Counted from the first letter of the stretch, positions 1 to 7,482 are shown. The stretch is DNA of 16,958 nucleotides from JASLCR01 sp036405515 (GCA_036405515.1 DASWXM010000019.1:1-16958), one strand, 5' to 3'. The notes: generated by a model not told the origin, from the letters alone. Translations and numbers: made by a program.

Positions 1-73
1 GCACATCTAGCTTACTACCCCTCTACAGATATTGACATAAGACTATTTGAAAAAGTGACAAAAATGATAACAC

Positions 74-102
74 TTTAAACTGCCTTACTGTATCGATATA
101 AT
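74..102 (+). promoter_or_regulatory. Putative sigma70 promoter of the DUF1003 gene
   Basis: A perfect TATAAT at 97-102 lies 17 nt after a weak -35 (TTTAAA, 74-79). Transcription would begin near 109, so the AGGAGG Shine-Dalgarno at 109-114 would sit almost at the 5' end of the mRNA, 9 nt before the ATG at 124. Read by eye only. Confidence 0.5.
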
Positions 103-123
103 CAAAGTAGGAGGTTTTTAGTT

Positions 124-435
124 ATGAATAAGTTCGCAGAAAAGTTAGCAGAAATTTTTGGCTCAGGACCGTTTATTATTTTCCATGTCATTTGGTTTGC
201 AACCTGGATCATTCTCAATTCATTTTTGCAGTTTGACCAAGAATATTCGATACTTACTATCGTTGTCAGTCTTGAGGCGATTTTCTTGTCATTATTTATT
301 CTAAGGGCAGAGAATATTCAGTCAGCACGGTTAGAACGAAAAGTAAAAGAGGATGTCCGGAAGACAAAAGCCGATAAGAAGAATACTGAAAAGGTACTCA
401 AAGAAGTACGAAAGAGCACACGGTCACGTAAATAA
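124..435 (+). CDS. Short DUF1003-family membrane protein
   Basis: A 103-residue protein resembling the core of DUF1003. It has the typical GSGPFIIFHVIWF start of the first membrane segment (about residues 14-36), a short FDQEYSILT turn, and a second segment (about 42-61) containing SLEAIFLSLFIL followed by AEN. Family members are usually longer (about 150-190 residues); this one keeps the two membrane helices and replaces the rest with a Lys/Arg-rich, probably helical cytoplasmic tail (about 66-103). The family has no firmly established function, and none is assigned here. The start is well supported by AGGAGG 9 nt upstream. The next gene begins 48 nt later with its own promoter, so this is probably a single-gene transcript. 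Confidence 0.8.
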   Translation: MNKFAEKLAEIFGSGPFIIFHVIWFATWIILNSFLQFDQEYSILTIVVSLEAIFLSLFILRAENIQSARLERKVKEDVRKTKADKKNTEKVLKEVRKSTRSRK

Positions 436-448
436 GCTAGCGGCTACT

Positions 449-477
449 TTTACAGATACCTTAATCTCGCGTATGAT
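449..477 (+). promoter_or_regulatory. Promoter giving a probably leaderless mRNA for the 484 gene
   Basis: TTTACA (449-454), a 17-nt spacer and TATGAT (472-477) make a good sigma70-type promoter. The -10 ends only 6 nt before the ATG at 484 and there is no Shine-Dalgarno, so the transcript should start at or next to the AUG. Confidence 0.55.
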
Positions 478-483
478 GTATTC

Positions 484-1080
484 ATGACGCAAAGGAAACC
501 ACAAGCAGCCAGACTCGCTAACAGTCTTGGTGTGTTTGGATATTTATCACTTTGTTTTCAGTGGCTATGGGCAGGTGCTGCATTGCTACCGTCGCTTCTT
601 GAGAATGAATCGGTACGCCACTTCCTGATCCCAGAGCCAAGCCAGAATATTACAGCACAGCAGCCGCTCGAAGCTGCGTTTTCGCCTATTCTTTTTCTTG
701 TCGCAATTATCATCACGGTTGTTGTGATAGCCGTATCTGCCATTATCCTCATTCGTCTGCCTATCGCAATCGCAAAGACCGGCAAGAAGACTGTGCAATC
801 AACAGCACAAGCAATCATACCGGTAGTTACGCATCACCAAAAACTGCCCGCTAAAAAACAGCGACTACTGACCGCACGAATCATAAAATACATCAAGTTC
901 ACTTTGTGCATATTGCCGATTATCCTGCTATTTATTTTTATCAATATCACCACTAGCCAAATTAGCGATGAGCTTCTCATATTTTTAGAAGCGACCCTGA
1001 CAATTGGATCGCTTCTATGGTTTAGCTTGCAGTATATCGTCGCACGCTGGCAAAAAGTTGCGGCTGAAAATCTTTTCTAG
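484..1080 (+). CDS. Four-TM membrane protein of unknown function
   Basis: I do not recognise this 198-residue protein. Four hydrophobic segments are visible, at about residues 14-38, 66-98, 135-155 and 163-187. The region between the second and third segments is basic (KTGKKTVQ and later KLPAKKQR), so that loop is probably cytoplasmic. There is no signal peptide, enzyme motif or metal site. The start at 484 is preceded by a promoter rather than a ribosome binding site. The gene ends in TAG at 1078-1080, directly abutting the stop codon of the convergent rny gene at 1081-1083, with no intergenic base. Function is unknown; that it is a real gene rests on length, membrane pattern, promoter placement and fit between neighbours. 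Confidence 0.65.
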   Translation: MTQRKPQAARLANSLGVFGYLSLCFQWLWAGAALLPSLLENESVRHFLIPEPSQNITAQQPLEAAFSPILFLVAIIITVVVIAVSAIILIRLPIAIAKTGKKTVQSTAQAIIPVVTHHQKLPAKKQRLLTARIIKYIKFTLCILPIILLFIFINITTSQISDELLIFLEATLTIGSLLWFSLQYIVARWQKVAAENLF

Positions 1081-2571
1081 CTACTTGGCAAACTCAATCG
1101 CGCGTGTTTCACGGATGACATTTACCTTGATCGTTCCAGGGTACTGCATAGTACTTTCAATCTTGTTAGCAATGTCGCGAGCCAGCTTGATACCCGAAAG
1201 ATCATCAACCTTCTCGGGTCGTACGATCACACGAACTTCACGGCCAGCAGAGATCGCGTATGATTTATCGATGCCGTCAAAACTATTTGCCACGTTTTCG
1301 AGCTCGCGCATACGTTCGGCGAAGTTTTCAGCAGAGATATTACGAGCACCTGGACGTGCTGCAGAGGCTGCATCGACTACGCGCACAACAAGTGCCTCGG
1401 GCGTGGTAGCCTCAATATCATCGTGGTGTGCTTCAATCGCGTGGACAATATCATCTTTCATGCCATATTTCTTCGCCAGTTCGGCCCCGATATGGTGATG
1501 CTTGCCTTCGATTTTGTGTGTCACCGCCTTACCGACATCATGAAGAAGTGTCGCAATCTTAACTGTACGAACATTGGCTCCGATTTCCTCAGCGATCATA
1601 CCGGCAATGTGCGCCATCTCAGTTGAGTGAAGCAATACATTTTGGCCATATGACGTACGGAACTTCAGCTCGCCAAGCAGCTCAAGCATTTCTTTCGGAA
1701 TACCAACTACACCGACTTCGCGGGCAGCATCTTCACCAGCCTGCTTGACTTCTTTCTCAATCTGCTTCTGTGCTTTTGCGACAACTTCTTCGATGCGACC
1801 TGGATGAATACGTCCGTCCTTCATGAGCATCTCGAGTGTCAGTCGGGCTACCTGACGGCGCACAGGATCAAAGCTACTCATCACAATCATACCCGGCGTA
1901 TCGTCAACGAGGATGTCGACACCAGTTGCACGCTGCAGTGCCTGGATGTTGCGACCTTCCTTGCCAATAATACGACCCTTCATTTCATCATCGGTTAATT
2001 TGACTGCCGTGACGGTGCGCTCTGCAGTCACCTCAGAACTCATGCGTTCCATAGCTGACACCAAGATCGTCTGGGCGCGCTCTTCAGCATCTTGCATCGC
2101 ATCTTTCTGTAGCTTATCAACAAGGCCAACAAGATCGTGCTTGATATCACGCTCGGTCATCTGCATCAGTTTTTCTGCCGCATCCTGTTTCTTGAGACCG
2201 GCGATCTTTTCGAGCTTTTCCTGCTGTTTCTTGCGGATATCACGGATTTCGTCTTTGAGCTCTTCTACTTCATCTTCACTACGACGTAGCTTTTCAGCAC
2301 GTTTATCGAGCTCGTCAAGCTTTTTGTCAAGTGTACTTTCACGATCCGCCAAGCGATCCTCAACCTTTTTCAGCTCACGGCGACGTTCCTTCTCGATTTG
2401 CACAGCCTCGTCTTTTGCCTTCAATACGATATCGCTCGCTTTTTGCTCAGCACGTGCAAGCTCTTTCTCGCTCTTTACCTTGGCGCTGTTTTTCTGTTGG
2501 CTGTCGTAAGCGTATTTTCCACCCACGCCGAACAGCACTCCGGCTACAGCGGCAATAATTCCCTCTATCAT
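1081..2571 (-). CDS. rny: Ribonuclease Y
   Basis: RNase Y is a membrane-anchored endoribonuclease that initiates mRNA decay in many bacteria lacking RNase E. The 496 residues show the full family order: an N-terminal membrane anchor (about 2-22), a long charged coiled coil (about 30-165), a KH RNA-binding domain with GRIIGKEGRN at 199-208, and an HD phosphohydrolase domain with the metal-binding HD pair at 344-345 in TLLHDVGKA, followed by HHHIGAE (358-364) and AHHDD (381-385). Length is slightly below the usual 510-520, mostly from the coiled coil. The start at 2571 is supported by AAAGGA 6 nt upstream. It is transcribed alone, downstream of but separate from tsaEB. The leader may be structured (2588-2637). 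Confidence 0.97.
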   Translation of the reverse strand: MIEGIIAAVAGVLFGVGGKYAYDSQQKNSAKVKSEKELARAEQKASDIVLKAKDEAVQIEKERRRELKKVEDRLADRESTLDKKLDELDKRAEKLRRSEDEVEELKDEIRDIRKKQQEKLEKIAGLKKQDAAEKLMQMTERDIKHDLVGLVDKLQKDAMQDAEERAQTILVSAMERMSSEVTAERTVTAVKLTDDEMKGRIIGKEGRNIQALQRATGVDILVDDTPGMIVMSSFDPVRRQVARLTLEMLMKDGRIHPGRIEEVVAKAQKQIEKEVKQAGEDAAREVGVVGIPKEMLELLGELKFRTSYGQNVLLHSTEMAHIAGMIAEEIGANVRTVKIATLLHDVGKAVTHKIEGKHHHIGAELAKKYGMKDDIVHAIEAHHDDIEATTPEALVVRVVDAASAARPGARNISAENFAERMRELENVANSFDGIDKSYAISAGREVRVIVRPEKVDDLSGIKLARDIANKIESTMQYPGTIKVNVIRETRAIEFAK

Positions 2572-2587
2572 GATAGTTCCTTTCCCC

Positions 2588-2637
2588 TATCGCTCCGCCA
2601 AGTGTTCATCTTGACGATGTGAATAATCAAAGCGATA
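2588..2637 (-). promoter_or_regulatory. Possible stem-loop structure in the rny 5' leader
   Basis: On the rny mRNA sense, TATCGCT (2637-2631) is perfectly complementary to AGCGATA (2594-2588). Nested inside is a small hairpin with 4-bp arms CATC/GATG (2619-2616 with 2610-2607) and a 5-nt loop. The outer stem ends only a few bases before the AAAGGA ribosome binding site (2583-2578). Such a fold could affect initiation or serve as an RNase Y target. This is inferred from complementarity alone. Confidence 0.35.
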
Positions 2638-2693
2638 CGGTTTGTTCAAAATTTAGTAATGTCATCAGTCGGTAAAGTACAGACTTACTTTTT

Positions 2694-2722
2694 ATTGTAG
2701 CGCGTTTAAGCTGCACACGAAA
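2694..2722 (-). promoter_or_regulatory. Tentative rny promoter
   Basis: On the minus strand, TACAAT (2699-2694) follows a weak TTTCGT (2722-2717) with a 17-nt spacer. It would start a leader of roughly 115 nt before rny. The -35 match is poor and other starts are possible. Confidence 0.35.
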
Positions 2723-2736
2723 GGCAATAATATAGA

Positions 2737-3123
2737 CTATTTGCGAGGTTTAGTAATATTGGCAGGCTGGCCATATTCTGGCACGACAATTCGGTCATCT
2801 TCACCATGTTCAAGTCTTTTCAGTGCTTCGTCCTGCCACGCGTCGCCTATCACACCGACAATCGGAATCTGTAAATCGCTCGCCATTGCATTGAGCACGC
2901 TCAGGCCAATCCTGAGACCAGTAAAGCTTCCTGGCCCTTTCAAAACGCCAATGCCCTGGATCGTCGCAAGTGACTCATCCTGCCCACCCAGCTTCGCTTC
3001 AAGAAATGCAAGCAAACCATCTGCGAGCTGACGATCGGCCTGCCATATATACTCTGTACGCGCATCGTCCTTTACAAGAACAAGACGACACTCAGGGCTG
3101 GAGGTATCAAGTAATAAAATCAT
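2737..3123 (-). CDS. tsaB: Short TsaB, tRNA t6A modification subunit
   Basis: TsaB partners TsaD and TsaE in making the N6-threonylcarbamoyl modification at A37 of ANN-decoding tRNAs. The N-terminal MILLLDTSS strand and the signature GPGSFTGLRIG (63-73) of the actin-like (ASKHA) fold are clear. The protein is only 128 residues, against about 220-240 for most bacterial TsaB. The second half of the fold is missing, and it ends in a short tail, YGQPANITKPRK. No downstream in-frame or frameshifted remnant was recognised, so this looks like a genuinely shortened protein rather than a pseudogene. The ATG overlaps the tsaE stop (ATGA), with AAGGAGG inside the end of tsaE, implying translational coupling. 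tsaD is not in the window. Confidence 0.88.
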   Translation of the reverse strand: MILLLDTSSPECRLVLVKDDARTEYIWQADRQLADGLLAFLEAKLGGQDESLATIQGIGVLKGPGSFTGLRIGLSVLNAMASDLQIPIVGVIGDAWQDEALKRLEHGEDDRIVVPEYGQPANITKPRK

Positions 3124-3572
3124 AAGGCCTCCTTAATAAGTGCTTCACTTTGCTTACCATTACCTGTCACTGTGAACTCTCGTGTGTCTTCGCTATTTGG
3201 CACTATCGTAATTGTTGTGCGGTCTTCGGGAAGCACATCAGCGATAATGCCACCCCACTCAATAACAACGACAGCATTCCTGTCACTCATCGCTTCAGCA
3301 AGCTCATCACTCATCAATCCAGCCTCGTGTAATCGATAGAAGTCATAGTGCACGAGCCGAAGATCATCACGCCCATCATACTGATTCTTAATCGTAAATG
3401 TTGGGCTGTGAATTTCATCCGTGATACCCATACCACGAGCAATTGCACGCGTTAGTGTCGTCTTGCCAGCACCCACATCGCCAATGAGCTCGATAACCTG
3501 ACCGCCTTGCACAGACGTGCCAATGCGCTCGCCAAGTTCACGCAGCTCTTTCTCATTTACATTTTTTTTCAT
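3120..3572 (-). CDS. tsaE: TsaE, ATPase of tRNA t6A synthesis
   Basis: TsaE is the small P-loop ATPase that drives turnover of the TsaB-TsaD complex. The 150-residue protein has a normal family length and its landmarks: Walker A GDVGAGKTT (31-39), switch-like SPTFT (56-60), HYDFYRL (75-81) and VIEWGG (103-108). It is the first gene of a two-gene operon; its TGA overlaps the ATG of tsaB by four bases. No Shine-Dalgarno precedes the ATG. Instead an extended -10 (TGGTATACT) ends 8 nt upstream, so the mRNA should be leaderless or nearly so. It is divergent from aclB, with about 96 bp between the two start codons. Confidence 0.96.
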   Translation of the reverse strand: MKKNVNEKELRELGERIGTSVQGGQVIELIGDVGAGKTTLTRAIARGMGITDEIHSPTFTIKNQYDGRDDLRLVHYDFYRLHEAGLMSDELAEAMSDRNAVVVIEWGGIIADVLPEDRTTITIVPNSEDTREFTVTGNGKQSEALIKEAL

Positions 3573-3580
3573 TGTCTACC

Positions 3581-3589
3581 AGTATACCA
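3581..3589 (-). promoter_or_regulatory. Extended -10 promoter of tsaEB
   Basis: Minus-strand TGGTATACT (3589-3581) fits an extended -10 (TGn plus TATACT). It ends 8 nt before the tsaE ATG. No convincing -35 was found, as is common for extended -10 promoters. Confidence 0.5.
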
Positions 3590-3595
3590 ACCGTC

Positions 3596-3624
3596 TTGGA
3601 CTATCACCATAGATGAACTATACT
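3596..3624 (+). promoter_or_regulatory. Promoter of the aclBA operon
   Basis: TTGGAC (3596-3601), a 17-nt spacer and TATACT (3619-3624) form a strong sigma70-type match. Transcription from about 3631 gives a leader of roughly 38 nt containing a small GGGC/GCCC hairpin (3637-3648) and a good ribosome binding site (AGGAG, 3659-3663). It lies back to back with the tsaE promoter. Confidence 0.6.
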
Positions 3625-3668
3625 TATACAATATACGGGCATTCGCCCTGCTAAAGAGAGGAGCTTAA

Positions 3669-4799
3669 GTGGCACGAGTAAAACTGTCTGAATTTCGCGC
3701 CAAATCACTACTGATTGATAATTATTCAGGAGTGAGTATCTCACTTGAATCGCTTGATGAAGATCTTGCTAGATTGTCGCCCGATACCTCGTACATTATA
3801 AAAGTTGATCAAGGCATTAAAAAGCGCGGCAAACAGGGGTTGATTCGGCTCAATGTCAAGAAAAGCGATGCCAAGAAGGCGGTAAAAGAGCTGGCAGATA
3901 AAGGCTTCTCCCGATTTATTGCCGAGCCGATGCTTCCCCATGAAGATAACGAAGAGCAATACGTCAGCTTCGAACGAACACGAGGCGGTATCGTTATTTA
4001 TCATTCAGAAAAAGGCGGGGTAGATATAGAGGATAATCCGGATACCGTCACCCGATATACTGTGGAAACAGTACCGCTACCAAAACAATTTACCGCACAT
4101 ATTATTGATGTAATGAACAATGAACACCTATCGTTCGTTGAAATAAACCCGCTCATTATCCGTGGTGACGATTGTATTTTACTTGACGCCGCAATCCTCG
4201 TTGATAGCGCAGGCGAATATATTGCCTCTTGGAGTGAAGCAGACATCGTAGAAGCTCATACTCCGACCGAAAGCGAGGCAGCAATCGCGGAGTTAAATCA
4301 AAATTCACCGGCAGCATTTTCATTCCGTGTCTTAAATCCTGACGGCGCCTTGTGGCTACTCCTCAGTGGTGGCGGAGCAAGTATTACTATTGCAGACGAA
4401 GCAATGAACCGAGGTAAAGCGGGATTGATCGCTAACTACGGAGAATATAGCGGCGGACCAACTCAGGAAGAGACATATCTCTACACCCAGAAAGTACTCA
4501 TGCAGCTATTTGGCTCAGTTGCTCCGAGAAAAGCACTTGTCATCGCGGGTGGTGTGGCAAACTTCACGGATGTCAAAAAGACGTTTGGTGGTGTAATACA
4601 AGCCCTCGAAGAGGTGATTGATGATTTGCATAAACACAACGTGAAAGTATTTGTCCGACGCGGCGGACCAAACGAAGCAGAAGGTCTCAAGAAAATGGAG
4701 GTATTCTTGAAAGAACACGACCTGTTTGGTAGCGTGCACGGATCGGATATTGTCCTGACTGATGTTATTAATGAATCACTGGAGTATGTCGATGCGTAA
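3669..4799 (+). CDS. aclB: ATP-citrate lyase, ATP-grasp/citrate-binding subunit
   Basis: This 376-residue protein aligns by eye over its whole length with the N-terminal part of animal ATP-citrate lyase and with the small subunit of green sulfur bacteria. It has an ATP-grasp domain (KVDQGIKKRGKQGL, about 45-58; IAEPMLPH, 84-91; EINPL, 158-162) and then a citrate-binding domain with GGGAS (234-238), NYGEYSGGP (256-264), GGVANFTD (294-301) and VRRGGPNEAEGL (329-340). The last two motifs bind citrate in the human enzyme and separate ACL from succinyl-CoA synthetase beta. Together with aclA it would convert citrate, CoA and ATP to acetyl-CoA, oxaloacetate, ADP and phosphate. The GTG start at 3669 is supported by AGGAG 5 nt upstream. 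It overlaps aclA by 8 bp. Codon use resembles the neighbours. Confidence 0.9.
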   Translation: MARVKLSEFRAKSLLIDNYSGVSISLESLDEDLARLSPDTSYIIKVDQGIKKRGKQGLIRLNVKKSDAKKAVKELADKGFSRFIAEPMLPHEDNEEQYVSFERTRGGIVIYHSEKGGVDIEDNPDTVTRYTVETVPLPKQFTAHIIDVMNNEHLSFVEINPLIIRGDDCILLDAAILVDSAGEYIASWSEADIVEAHTPTESEAAIAELNQNSPAAFSFRVLNPDGALWLLLSGGGASITIADEAMNRGKAGLIANYGEYSGGPTQEETYLYTQKVLMQLFGSVAPRKALVIAGGVANFTDVKKTFGGVIQALEEVIDDLHKHNVKVFVRRGGPNEAEGLKKMEVFLKEHDLFGSVHGSDIVLTDVINESLEYVDA

Positions 4800-6561
4800 C
4801 ATAGTAGATATCAGAAAAAATCCAGGGAAAATACTGGCGCTTGGCAATTATCGTCCTGGCTACCAAGCGATCCTTGACTTTGATTATCTATCGGGAAAGT
4901 CAGAGCCCTCAATTAGCGGAATAGTCACCGCAAGTGGTAAATTTCAAAAATACTTTTGGGGCAAAAGTGAAATCCTTATCCCTTGCTTCTCCAGTCCAGC
5001 TGCCGCAAAGCAAAAGCTCGGTGATATCAATTGGATGCTCAATGTTAATTCAGGACGCCGGGCATATCGATCAACGGTTGATTTTTTTGAAGCATTTCCA
5101 GATGCCTATGGCGGACATATCTTTGCTGAAGATGTGCCGGAAAAGGACGCACTTTCACTCTATGAAACATACCAAGAGGCAGGCAAAACACTCGTAGGAA
5201 CAGCCGGAGTCGGGTTGCTTGTTCCTGGCTCACTCAAACTTGGTGTCGTAGGGGGCGTTGACTGGCGACAGCTCGAGAAAAATCAACTCATAGCACCAGG
5301 ATCTGTCGCTGTACTCTCTGCGTCAGGTGGTATGATTAACGAAATCATCACCATGGTTGCGTCTACTAATCACGGCATTAGTTTTGCGCTCTGTTTTGGC
5401 GGTGATCGTTTCCCAACTACTAGCCCCAAAGAAGCTTTTGAAGCCGCCGAGGCCGATCCTACAACCAAACATATTGTCTATTACGGTGAGCTTGGCGGGC
5501 AGGATGAATACGAACTGGCCGAGCTCATAAAATCAGGCGGCATCACTAAACCTGTCACCGCCTACATCGCAGGTGTAATCGGCGAAAACTTCGATCAACC
5601 AGTACAGTTTGGTCACGCCAAAGCACTTGCTGGCAACAAGAGCGAGACTGCCAGTGCAAAGCGTAGGATACTCGCAGAAGCTGGCGTAACCGTTGCCACC
5701 TCAATGACGGGCTTCTACGATGCCATCACGACAATTCCTCAAGATAGCACAGCATCGGAGCAGAGTAGCGCACTTGCCAATCGTCATAGCAGCCTATTTT
5801 CGTCGACTATCTCAAGAGAATCCTCCAATGGCTATGAATTTATCGGCACCCCACTCCAGTCATGGGCTACTGAGGGCGATATTTCCCTACAGATTACTGC
5901 CGCGCTTCTCGGTAAGCGTCCAAGCTCCCCGATTACAAGCGATTTCATTAAACAAGTATTCTTGCTCTCGGTAGATCATGGGCCCCAAGTATCTGGTGCG
6001 CTTAATACGATTGTCACCGCTCGCGCAGGCAAAGGTCTGGTTGACTCACTCGCTACCGGACTACTGACTGTCGGTCCTCGCTTTGGTGGTGCAGTCAGCG
6101 ATGCAGCCAGAGAATGGTTTGACGGCGTAAATGAATCCCGCGACCCCCAGGAACACATAGAGACGTACGCAAAGGCTAAAAAATATATCGGAGGAATCGG
6201 TCACAAGAAATACCGACTTGGCCTTCCCGACCCTCGCACATCCATACTCGCCGCTTTTGCCGACAAGCTACCCTCACACCGGTACTTTGATTACGCAAAG
6301 AGTATTGAAGCAATCACAACAACTAAAAAAGGAACACTAATTCTCAATGTTGACGGTCATATCGCCGCACTCATGCTTGATATTCTTGAAACACTCGAGA
6401 ACTACGAGGCGACCGAACTCCATGACCTGATTAATGCAGACTTCTTTAATGCATTATTCGTCATACCACGTACAGTCGGTTTCGTCGCACACTATCTTGA
6501 TCAAAAGCGTCTTGACGAGGGACTATTCCGCCTTCCTGACGAGGACGTTCTATTAAGTTAA
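4792..6561 (+). CDS. aclA: ATP-citrate lyase, CoA-ligase plus citrate-synthase-like subunit
   Basis: The 589-residue protein matches the C-terminal two thirds of human ACLY and the bacterial large subunit. Residues about 1-300 form the succinyl-CoA-synthetase-alpha-like part, with FDYLSGKSEPS (30-40), GGDRFP (203-208), GELGG (232-236) and QFGHAKAL (272-279), whose H275 corresponds to the phosphohistidine. Residues about 345-589 form the citryl-CoA lyase (citrate-synthase-like) domain. The three catalytic residues of the human enzyme are present: H396 (DHGPQVSGA), H471 (GIGHKK) and D521 (NVDGH). The end GFVAHYLDQKRL is also diagnostic. I chose ATG 4792 because GGAG (4781-4784) sits 7 nt before it; upstream ATGs at 4762, 4771 and 4786 lack good spacing. 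It overlaps the aclB end, so the subunits are probably made in equal amounts. No key residue appears missing. Confidence 0.92.
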   Translation: MRNIVDIRKNPGKILALGNYRPGYQAILDFDYLSGKSEPSISGIVTASGKFQKYFWGKSEILIPCFSSPAAAKQKLGDINWMLNVNSGRRAYRSTVDFFEAFPDAYGGHIFAEDVPEKDALSLYETYQEAGKTLVGTAGVGLLVPGSLKLGVVGGVDWRQLEKNQLIAPGSVAVLSASGGMINEIITMVASTNHGISFALCFGGDRFPTTSPKEAFEAAEADPTTKHIVYYGELGGQDEYELAELIKSGGITKPVTAYIAGVIGENFDQPVQFGHAKALAGNKSETASAKRRILAEAGVTVATSMTGFYDAITTIPQDSTASEQSSALANRHSSLFSSTISRESSNGYEFIGTPLQSWATEGDISLQITAALLGKRPSSPITSDFIKQVFLLSVDHGPQVSGALNTIVTARAGKGLVDSLATGLLTVGPRFGGAVSDAAREWFDGVNESRDPQEHIETYAKAKKYIGGIGHKKYRLGLPDPRTSILAAFADKLPSHRYFDYAKSIEAITTTKKGTLILNVDGHIAALMLDILETLENYEATELHDLINADFFNALFVIPRTVGFVAHYLDQKRLDEGLFRLPDEDVLLS

Positions 6562-6573
6562 TGATCCCGCTAT

Positions 6574-6602
6574 TTGTTTCTTGAGGGAACGCGTATTATA
6601 CT
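6574..6602 (+). promoter_or_regulatory. Promoter of the 6625 membrane-protein gene
   Basis: TTGTTT (6574-6579), 17 nt, TATACT (6597-6602). The predicted start near 6609 leaves a short leader carrying AGGAGG (6615-6620), 4 nt before the ATG. This separates the gene from aclA, which ends at 6561. Confidence 0.5.
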
Positions 6603-6624
6603 TATGACAAAATAAGGAGGAGAC

Positions 6625-7398
6625 ATGGAGAACACGAAACACATCAAGCCAGAAGAATCGGTAGAACCGTCAGGCAACTGGACAAAGAGTATACCAGTCA
6701 AAAAATACATTATGTATGTACTGATCGGCGGCCTTGTCTTATCGGCACTAATATCAATCGTTGCCGTACTTGCAGGTGAATTCAATGATACTGTCGGCCG
6801 CGCCTTCGGTACAACGCTCACTATCATGCTTCATTCACTCCTCGGACTTCTCTTCCTATCGGTGAAGCGCTCACGCAGTTTAAGTGGTGCAATCCTCATT
6901 AACACCACCTTCACTCTTATCGTCGCCAGCATGATGACATCCATCCTTGGTATATGGGATATCGTACCTGGAAGAATCGTTGGTGACCTGTACAGCACTT
7001 ACCTTCTTACAGTCGTTGCTGCATTGATCATTTCTGGGCTTGTATCAGCGCACATCAAGGACAAGGTAGTCGGCGGGCTTGCATGGGGCGCATCAGGCAC
7101 GGTTGTTGTGGCTTTTATTTCACTAATACCGTGGATCTTTGCCGAATTTCCCGCATCACTCCCACAATTTTACTTCCGTGTCGTTGCAGCACTATTTATC
7201 CTTGCTGCGACTGTTACCATTCTCACTGTTATCTTTGATCGCCTCTTTATGATCAAACACCCTGAGCTCAAAGCTCCGACAAATCCAAATGCGATGCCTC
7301 TATGGGTAAAAATCCTGCTCGGCTTCCTTATATTCATCTTTGGCGGCTGGTGGATTATTGTACTACTTTTCGGTCTTGTCGGCTCCATGTTCAGCTAA
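6625..7398 (+). CDS. Polytopic membrane protein of unknown function
   Basis: I do not recognise this 257-residue protein. After a hydrophilic N-terminus (about 1-26) there are about seven hydrophobic segments, near residues 27-50, 60-80, 86-111, 124-144, 149-175, 183-208 and 227-256; the last ends at the C-terminus with FGGWWIIVLLFGLVGSMF. There is a short charged loop near 208-225 (IKHPELKAPTNPNAMP). No transporter signature, catalytic motif or binding site was seen. It has its own promoter and strong ribosome binding site and is followed by a 13-bp hairpin terminator, so it is a single-gene unit between aclBA and the pilus cluster. Nothing in the sequence ties it to either neighbour. Confidence 0.75.
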   Translation: MENTKHIKPEESVEPSGNWTKSIPVKKYIMYVLIGGLVLSALISIVAVLAGEFNDTVGRAFGTTLTIMLHSLLGLLFLSVKRSRSLSGAILINTTFTLIVASMMTSILGIWDIVPGRIVGDLYSTYLLTVVAALIISGLVSAHIKDKVVGGLAWGASGTVVVAFISLIPWIFAEFPASLPQFYFRVVAALFILAATVTILTVIFDRLFMIKHPELKAPTNPNAMPLWVKILLGFLIFIFGGWWIIVLLFGLVGSMFS

Positions 7399-7415
7399 GA
7401 TGACTTCATTCTCGC

Positions 7416-7450
7416 ATAAATCAGCCTCGCACATGAGGCTGATTTATTTT
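7416..7450 (+). terminator. Intrinsic terminator, 13-bp perfect stem
   Basis: The arms 7416-7428 and 7435-7447 are perfectly complementary (ATAAATCAGCCTC pairs with GAGGCTGATTTAT) around a 6-nt loop, GCACAT. The distal arm runs into a T-rich stretch ending at 7450. It closes the 6625-7398 transcript and insulates pilB. Confidence 0.85.
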
Positions 7451-7482
7451 CCCGACACTAGCGGAGTTGTCGTAATTTGCGG

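Noticed and set aside
52..76. Inverted repeat AAAGTG/CACTTT upstream of the DUF1003 gene
   Set aside because: Only 6 bp, AT-rich, without a T-run; it could be chance and supports neither a terminator nor an operator.
1913..2509. A 198-codon open frame on the + strand, very rich in Ser and Phe
   Set aside because: It is antisense to the coiled coil of RNase Y; Lys/Glu-rich codons read backwards give Ser/Phe-rich frames. It has no family motif and lies over a well-supported gene.
3637..3648. GGGC/GCCC hairpin in the aclB leader
   Set aside because: A 4-bp stem is too short to call a riboswitch or attenuator; noted only as part of the leader.
4762..4791. Upstream ATGs for aclA at 4762, 4771 and 4786
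   Set aside because: Only the ATG at 4792 has a well-spaced ribosome binding site (GGAG, 7 nt).
3669..6561. Reading the acl pair as succinyl-CoA synthetase (sucCD)
   Set aside because: The second protein carries a citrate-synthase-like domain with three catalytic residues, and the first carries VRRGGPN and GGVANFTD. SucD ends near 290 residues and lacks that domain.
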